Positions 60,772 to 64,000 of a DNA stretch of 64,000 nucleotides are shown here, piece by piece; position 1 is the stretch's first letter; every line of letters starts with the position of its first letter. The notes below the pieces were generated by a model. The model made no database searches, had not been told where the DNA came from, and was given only the letters and a program-made list of their open reading frames with translations. A program made the translations under genes and the position numbers. The stretch spans positions 38,568 to 102,567 of the forward strand of contig NZ_FYED01000022.1 of the NCBI RefSeq assembly GCF_900187565.1, in the 5' to 3' direction. The stretch comes from Pseudomonas sp. Irchel 3A7 (GTDB lineage: Bacteria > Pseudomonadota > Gammaproteobacteria > Pseudomonadales > Pseudomonadaceae).

Positions 60772-61845
60772 ATGAACACCCTCTTTATGCATTGCCGGCC
60801 GGGCTTCGAAGGCGAAGTCTGTTCCGAGATTTCCGACCTCGCCGCACGGCTGAACGTGGCCGGTTATGCCAAGGCCAAGACCGCCAGCGCCTGCGCCGAG
60901 TTTGTCTGCACCGAAGAAGACGGCGCCGAACGCCTGATGCGCGGCCAGCGTTTCGATCAGTTGATCTTCCCGCGCCAATGGGCTCGCGGGATCTTTATCG
61001 ACCTGCCGGAAACCGACCGCATCAGCGTGATCCTCGCGCACCTGGCGGACTTCCCGGCCTGCGGCAGCCTGTGGCTGGAAATGGTCGACACCAACGATGG
61101 CAAGGAACTGTCGAACTTCTGCAAGAAATTCGAAGTGCACCTGCGCAAGGCGCTGATAGCCGCCGGCAAACTGGTGGAAGACGCCCATAAACCGCGCCTG
61201 TTGCTGACCTTCAAGAGTGGTCGTGAAGTGTTCATGGGCCTGGCGGAGTCAAACAACTCGGCGATGTGGCCGATGGGCATTCCGCGTCTGAAGTTTCCGC
61301 GCGAGGCGCCCAGCCGTTCGACCCTTAAGCTGGAGGAGGCCTGGCACCATTTCATCCCGCGTGACCAGTGGGACGAGCGTCTGCACAGCGACATGACGGG
61401 TGTCGATCTTGGTGCCGCGCCCGGTGGTTGGACCTGGCAACTGGTCAATCGCGGCATGCTGGTGACGGCCATCGACAATGGCCCGATGGCCGAAAGCCTG
61501 ATGGACACCGGCCTGGTACAGCATCTGATGGCCGACGGTTTTACCTTCAAGCCCAAGCAGCCGGTGGACTGGATGGTCTGCGATATCGTCGAGAAACCGG
61601 CGCGCAATGCCGCGATGCTGGAAGAGTGGATCGGCGAAGGCCATTGCCGCGAAGCCGTGGTCAACCTCAAGTTGCCGATGAAACAGCGTTATGCCGAAGT
61701 GAAGCGCCTGTTGGAGCGCATCGCCGACGGCTTCAAGGCGCGGGGCATTCGCGTGGAGATTGGTTGCAAGCAGCTGTACCACGACCGCGAAGAAGTGACC
61801 TGCCACCTTCGCCGGCTCGATGTGAAAAAGCCCAAGTCCCGCTGA
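60772..61845 (+). CDS. rlmM: 23S rRNA 2'-O-ribose methyltransferase RlmM (C2498)
   Basis: Methylates C2498 of 23S rRNA using SAM. The 357-residue product has an N-terminal THUMP region and a Rossmann methyltransferase domain with SAM motif VDLGAAPGGWTWQL and the catalytic-type lysines around VNLKLPMKQRY. The ATG at 60772 has AGGAG seven bases upstream and begins MNTLFMHCRPGFEGE, the family N-terminus. It is followed by a REP doublet and tusA. Confidence 0.96.
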   Translation: MNTLFMHCRPGFEGEVCSEISDLAARLNVAGYAKAKTASACAEFVCTEEDGAERLMRGQRFDQLIFPRQWARGIFIDLPETDRISVILAHLADFPACGSLWLEMVDTNDGKELSNFCKKFEVHLRKALIAAGKLVEDAHKPRLLLTFKSGREVFMGLAESNNSAMWPMGIPRLKFPREAPSRSTLKLEEAWHHFIPRDQWDERLHSDMTGVDLGAAPGGWTWQLVNRGMLVTAIDNGPMAESLMDTGLVQHLMADGFTFKPKQPVDWMVCDIVEKPARNAAMLEEWIGEGHCREAVVNLKLPMKQRYAEVKRLLERIADGFKARGIRVEIGCKQLYHDREEVTCHLRRLDVKKPKSR

Positions 61846-61860
61846 CACTCAGCGAATACC

Positions 61861-61951
61861 CTGTGGGAGCGAGCCTGCTCGCGAAAGCGTCCGGTCAGTC
61901 AGTATCTATGTTGGATGACACACCGCCTTCGCGAGCAGGCTCGCTCCCACA
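61861..61951. repeat. REP doublet, GTGGGAGCGAGCCTGCTCGCG family
   Basis: Arms CTGTGGGAGCGAGCCTGCTC and GAGCAGGCTCGCTCCCACA are inverted, starting 15 bases after the rlmM stop. Confidence 0.88.
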
Positions 61952-62029
61952 AGGGGGGGCGGCGTAATGCCACAGATGACCGAACACCCGGCAATGCGCG
62001 ACAATGCCGGCAAGTTTCAGGAGTGAATC

Positions 62030-62281
62030 ATGAGCGAAATGACTGACACGCCGGTTGACGGCACCCTCGACGCCACCGGTCTCAATTGTCCGGAGCCCGT
62101 GATGATGCTGCACCAGCACATCCGCGACCTGGTGCCTGGCGGCCTGCTCAAGGTGATCGCCACCGACCCGTCGACACGTCGCGACATCCCCAAGTTCTGC
62201 GTGTTTCTCGACCACGAACTGGTGGCGCAGCACGAAGATGCCGGTACCTATCTGTACTGGATTCGCAAAAAGTCCGGTTAA
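62030..62281 (+). CDS. tusA: Sulfur-carrier protein TusA
   Basis: An 83-residue sulfurtransferase carrier that accepts persulfide from IscS for tRNA thiolation and related pathways. The active cysteine is C20 in TGLNCPEPVM, followed by the beta-alpha-beta-alpha fold (GGLLKVIATDPSTRRDIPKF). TTCAGGAG lies eight bases before the ATG. A compact REP-derived hairpin right after the gene probably terminates it. Confidence 0.95.
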   Translation: MSEMTDTPVDGTLDATGLNCPEPVMMLHQHIRDLVPGGLLKVIATDPSTRRDIPKFCVFLDHELVAQHEDAGTYLYWIRKKSG

Positions 62282-62296
62282 CAACAATGCAAAACA

Positions 62297-62324
62297 TGTG
62301 GGAGCGAGCAGGCTCGCTCCCACA
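62297..62324 (+). terminator. Compact REP palindrome acting as tusA terminator
   Basis: TGTGGGAGCGAGC and GCTCGCTCCCACA are perfect inverted copies separated by only AG, then GTTTTTG. It is a collapsed REP arm pair with a T-run, suited to rho-independent termination. Confidence 0.75.
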
Positions 62325-62346
62325 GTTTTTGTCTAGCCATTGAGTC

Positions 62347-63756
62347 TCATCCGACTGAACGGCTGATACGAATCCGTTTACGCGCACTGCGTGTCAGGCG
62401 GATCGACAGCATCAGTGCCGCGCAACTCAGGCCTGCGATCAAACCTTCCCACAACCCGCTCGGGCCGCTGGCCGGACCGAACCAATCGGTCAGGCCCAGC
62501 ACATAACCCACCGGCAGGCCGATGCCCCAGTAGGCGAACAGCGTCAGAATCATCGTCACCCGGGTGTCCTGGTAGCCCCGCAGTGCCCCGGCGCAGATCA
62601 CCTGGATGGCATCGGAGAACTGATACAGCGCGGCATAGACAATCAACATCGACGCAATCTGGATCACGGTCTTGTCAGGCGTATAGATCGAAGCGATAGG
62701 TTCGCGCAGCAGCATGATCAGGCTGGCCGAGAACGCGGCAAACACCAGTGCGGCGCCCAGCCCGACCTTCGCCGCGAAGCGTGCCTGATAAGGATTGCCG
62801 GCGCCCAGCGCCTGACCGACCCTTACCGTCACCGCCATGCCCAGGGAATAAGGAATCATGAACAGCAGCGAGCTGATGTTCAGGGCTATCTGGTGCCCGG
62901 CCACCACGGTAGAGCCCAGGCTGCCAATCAGCAGTGCGATCACCGCAAAGATGCTGGATTCGGCGAACACCGCGATACCGATTGGCAGGCCGATGCCCAC
63001 CAGGCGCTTGATCACCGTCCATTGCGGGCGGTCAAAACGAACCAGTACGCGTGTGCGGGCATAGAAGGGCGCCCAGCAGGTCCAACCGGCCATGCTCAAC
63101 GCCATGAACCACATCACGATACCGCTGGCCCAGCCGCAACCGACGCCGCCCAGGGCCGGCATGCCGAAATGGCCGTAGATCAGCGCATAGTTCAGCGGGA
63201 TGTTCAGCAGTAGCCCGCACAGCCCAATGACCATGCTCGGCCGGGTGCGGCCCATGCCGTCGCTGTAGCAGCGCAGTACGTAATAGAAAGCAATACCGGG
63301 CAAACCGAAGGCGATGCCGTGCAGGTAGCCCATGCTCGGTTCGATCAACTGTGGATCGACCTTCATCCAATGCAGGATCGGCTCGGCGCTGAGCAGCAGG
63401 GCGCTGCCGATCAGCCCGACACACAACGCCAGCCACATGGCCTGGCGGACCAGAGGACCGATCTCGTCAAGTTGTGCAGCGCCAAAGCGTTGGGCGACCT
63501 TGGGTGTGGTGGCCAGCAGAACGCCGGACATCAACAGGTAAACCGGAATCCAGATCGAGTTGCCCAGGGCCACCGAAGCGAGATCCCGTGGGCTGACACG
63601 GCCGGCCATCACGGCATCGACGAAGCCCATGGCCGTCGTGGCCAATTGCGCGACCATGATCGGCAGAGCCAGCCCGAGCAGGCCTTTGAGTTCTTGGCGA
63701 ACCGGGGTCGTGCGGGGAGTGGCGGTTGTGGCGGTAGTCTCAGTCACGGAATTCAC
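62347..63756 (-). CDS. norM: NorM-type MATE multidrug exporter
   Basis: A 469-residue, 12-helix cation-coupled drug/metabolite exporter related to P. aeruginosa PmpM. It has the family N-terminus LALPIMVAQLATTAMGFVDAVMAGR, with conserved residues in helix 1, and the pseudo-symmetric second half starting near VGIGLPIGIAVFAESS. No ATG is in frame near the start. A GTG at 63756 giving (V)NSVTETT is chosen by analogy. A TTG at 63771 and a GTG at 63747 are alternatives, none with a clear ribosome binding site. It is convergent with tusA. Confidence 0.9.
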   Translation of the reverse strand: MNSVTETTATTATPRTTPVRQELKGLLGLALPIMVAQLATTAMGFVDAVMAGRVSPRDLASVALGNSIWIPVYLLMSGVLLATTPKVAQRFGAAQLDEIGPLVRQAMWLALCVGLIGSALLLSAEPILHWMKVDPQLIEPSMGYLHGIAFGLPGIAFYYVLRCYSDGMGRTRPSMVIGLCGLLLNIPLNYALIYGHFGMPALGGVGCGWASGIVMWFMALSMAGWTCWAPFYARTRVLVRFDRPQWTVIKRLVGIGLPIGIAVFAESSIFAVIALLIGSLGSTVVAGHQIALNISSLLFMIPYSLGMAVTVRVGQALGAGNPYQARFAAKVGLGAALVFAAFSASLIMLLREPIASIYTPDKTVIQIASMLIVYAALYQFSDAIQVICAGALRGYQDTRVTMILTLFAYWGIGLPVGYVLGLTDWFGPASGPSGLWEGLIAGLSCAALMLSIRLTRSARKRIRISRSVG

Positions 63757-64000
63757 TAGCGAAGCGTCCAAGGTTTTTGATGCGCAAGGCAGCGCATTCT
63801 ACGCGTTGACGTATCGGTCAGGAAAAGACTGTGTTGCGGATTTGTAAACCTTCAGCTTTACGCGATTTTTTTGTAGATACCGTCTTGTCCCTCATCGGGC
63901 AAGCGCAAAATTCGGGTCAAATGGCTGGCCCGATTTAAGAACGGCGTAGACAAAATGTAGGAGCTTGCGCATTGCTGCACAGATGATCTGTTTGGGGGCC
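63757..64000. other. Right end of window, no gene seen
   Basis: This stretch is AT-richer than its surroundings and presumably carries the norM promoter. TGTAGGAGCTTGCGC near 63956 resembles the beginning of a REP arm cut by the window edge. Nothing codes convincingly. Confidence 0.5.

Overview
The window is chromosomal DNA of a fluorescent-group Pseudomonas. The evidence is high GC, gene order and proteins matching the well-known Pseudomonas core block (pyrD-rmf-rlmL; guaD/xdh; smc-zipA-ligA; dnaX-ybaB-recR; anr-hemN-cco; aer-acnA), and many short inverted REP doublets typical of the P. fluorescens group. I see no phage, insertion sequence, CRISPR array or tRNA gene. The only clear accessory insert is a 1.2 kb toxin-antitoxin/orphan-gene patch at about 45.8-47.0 kb.

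Layout. 0-9.2 kb: pyrimidine synthesis (pyrD), ribosome hibernation (rmf, with a strongly structured leader), 23S rRNA methylation (rlmL), a CHASE-PAS-GGDEF diguanylate cyclase, PBP4 (dacB) and YggL. 9.2-18.9 kb: a purine-salvage block with a BenE-type transporter, a GntR regulator, guanine deaminase, the XdhC maturation factor, xanthine dehydrogenase XdhB/XdhA and a second GntR gene translationally close to smc. The xdhA promoter carries two 16-bp dyads 23 bp apart. 18.9-26.0 kb: chromosome segregation, division and DNA ligation (smc, zipA, ligA). 26.2-37.0 kb: a putative zinc metallopeptidase, the 4.5S SRP RNA, a small XRE regulator, a PAS-GGDEF-EAL protein with an altered EAL metal site, a periplasmic binding protein, dnaX, ybaB, a quinone-oxidoreductase-like enzyme, recR and an acyl-CoA dehydrogenase.

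37.1-54.0 kb is a low-oxygen respiration island, all on the minus strand: apt, anr, hemN, a TauE/SafE-type membrane protein, ccoS, ccoI, ccoH, ccoG, then two complete cbb3 oxidase operons (ccoN1O1Q1P1 and ccoN2O2Q2P2). Anr/FNR-type boxes are visible upstream of hemN and ccoN2 (perfect) and of ccoG and ccoN1 (near-perfect), so the regulator, the oxidases, their copper/heme assembly factors and anaerobic heme synthesis lie together. The ccoN2 box lies inside the 5' end of the divergent hydrolase gene.

54.1-64.0 kb: alpha/beta hydrolase, Aer aerotaxis receptor, CPBP membrane protease, acnA, rlmM, tusA and a NorM-type MATE exporter. Start codons were chosen by family length, ribosome binding sites and spacing. 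Very long open frames opposite several genes are GC-driven shadows and are not annotated.
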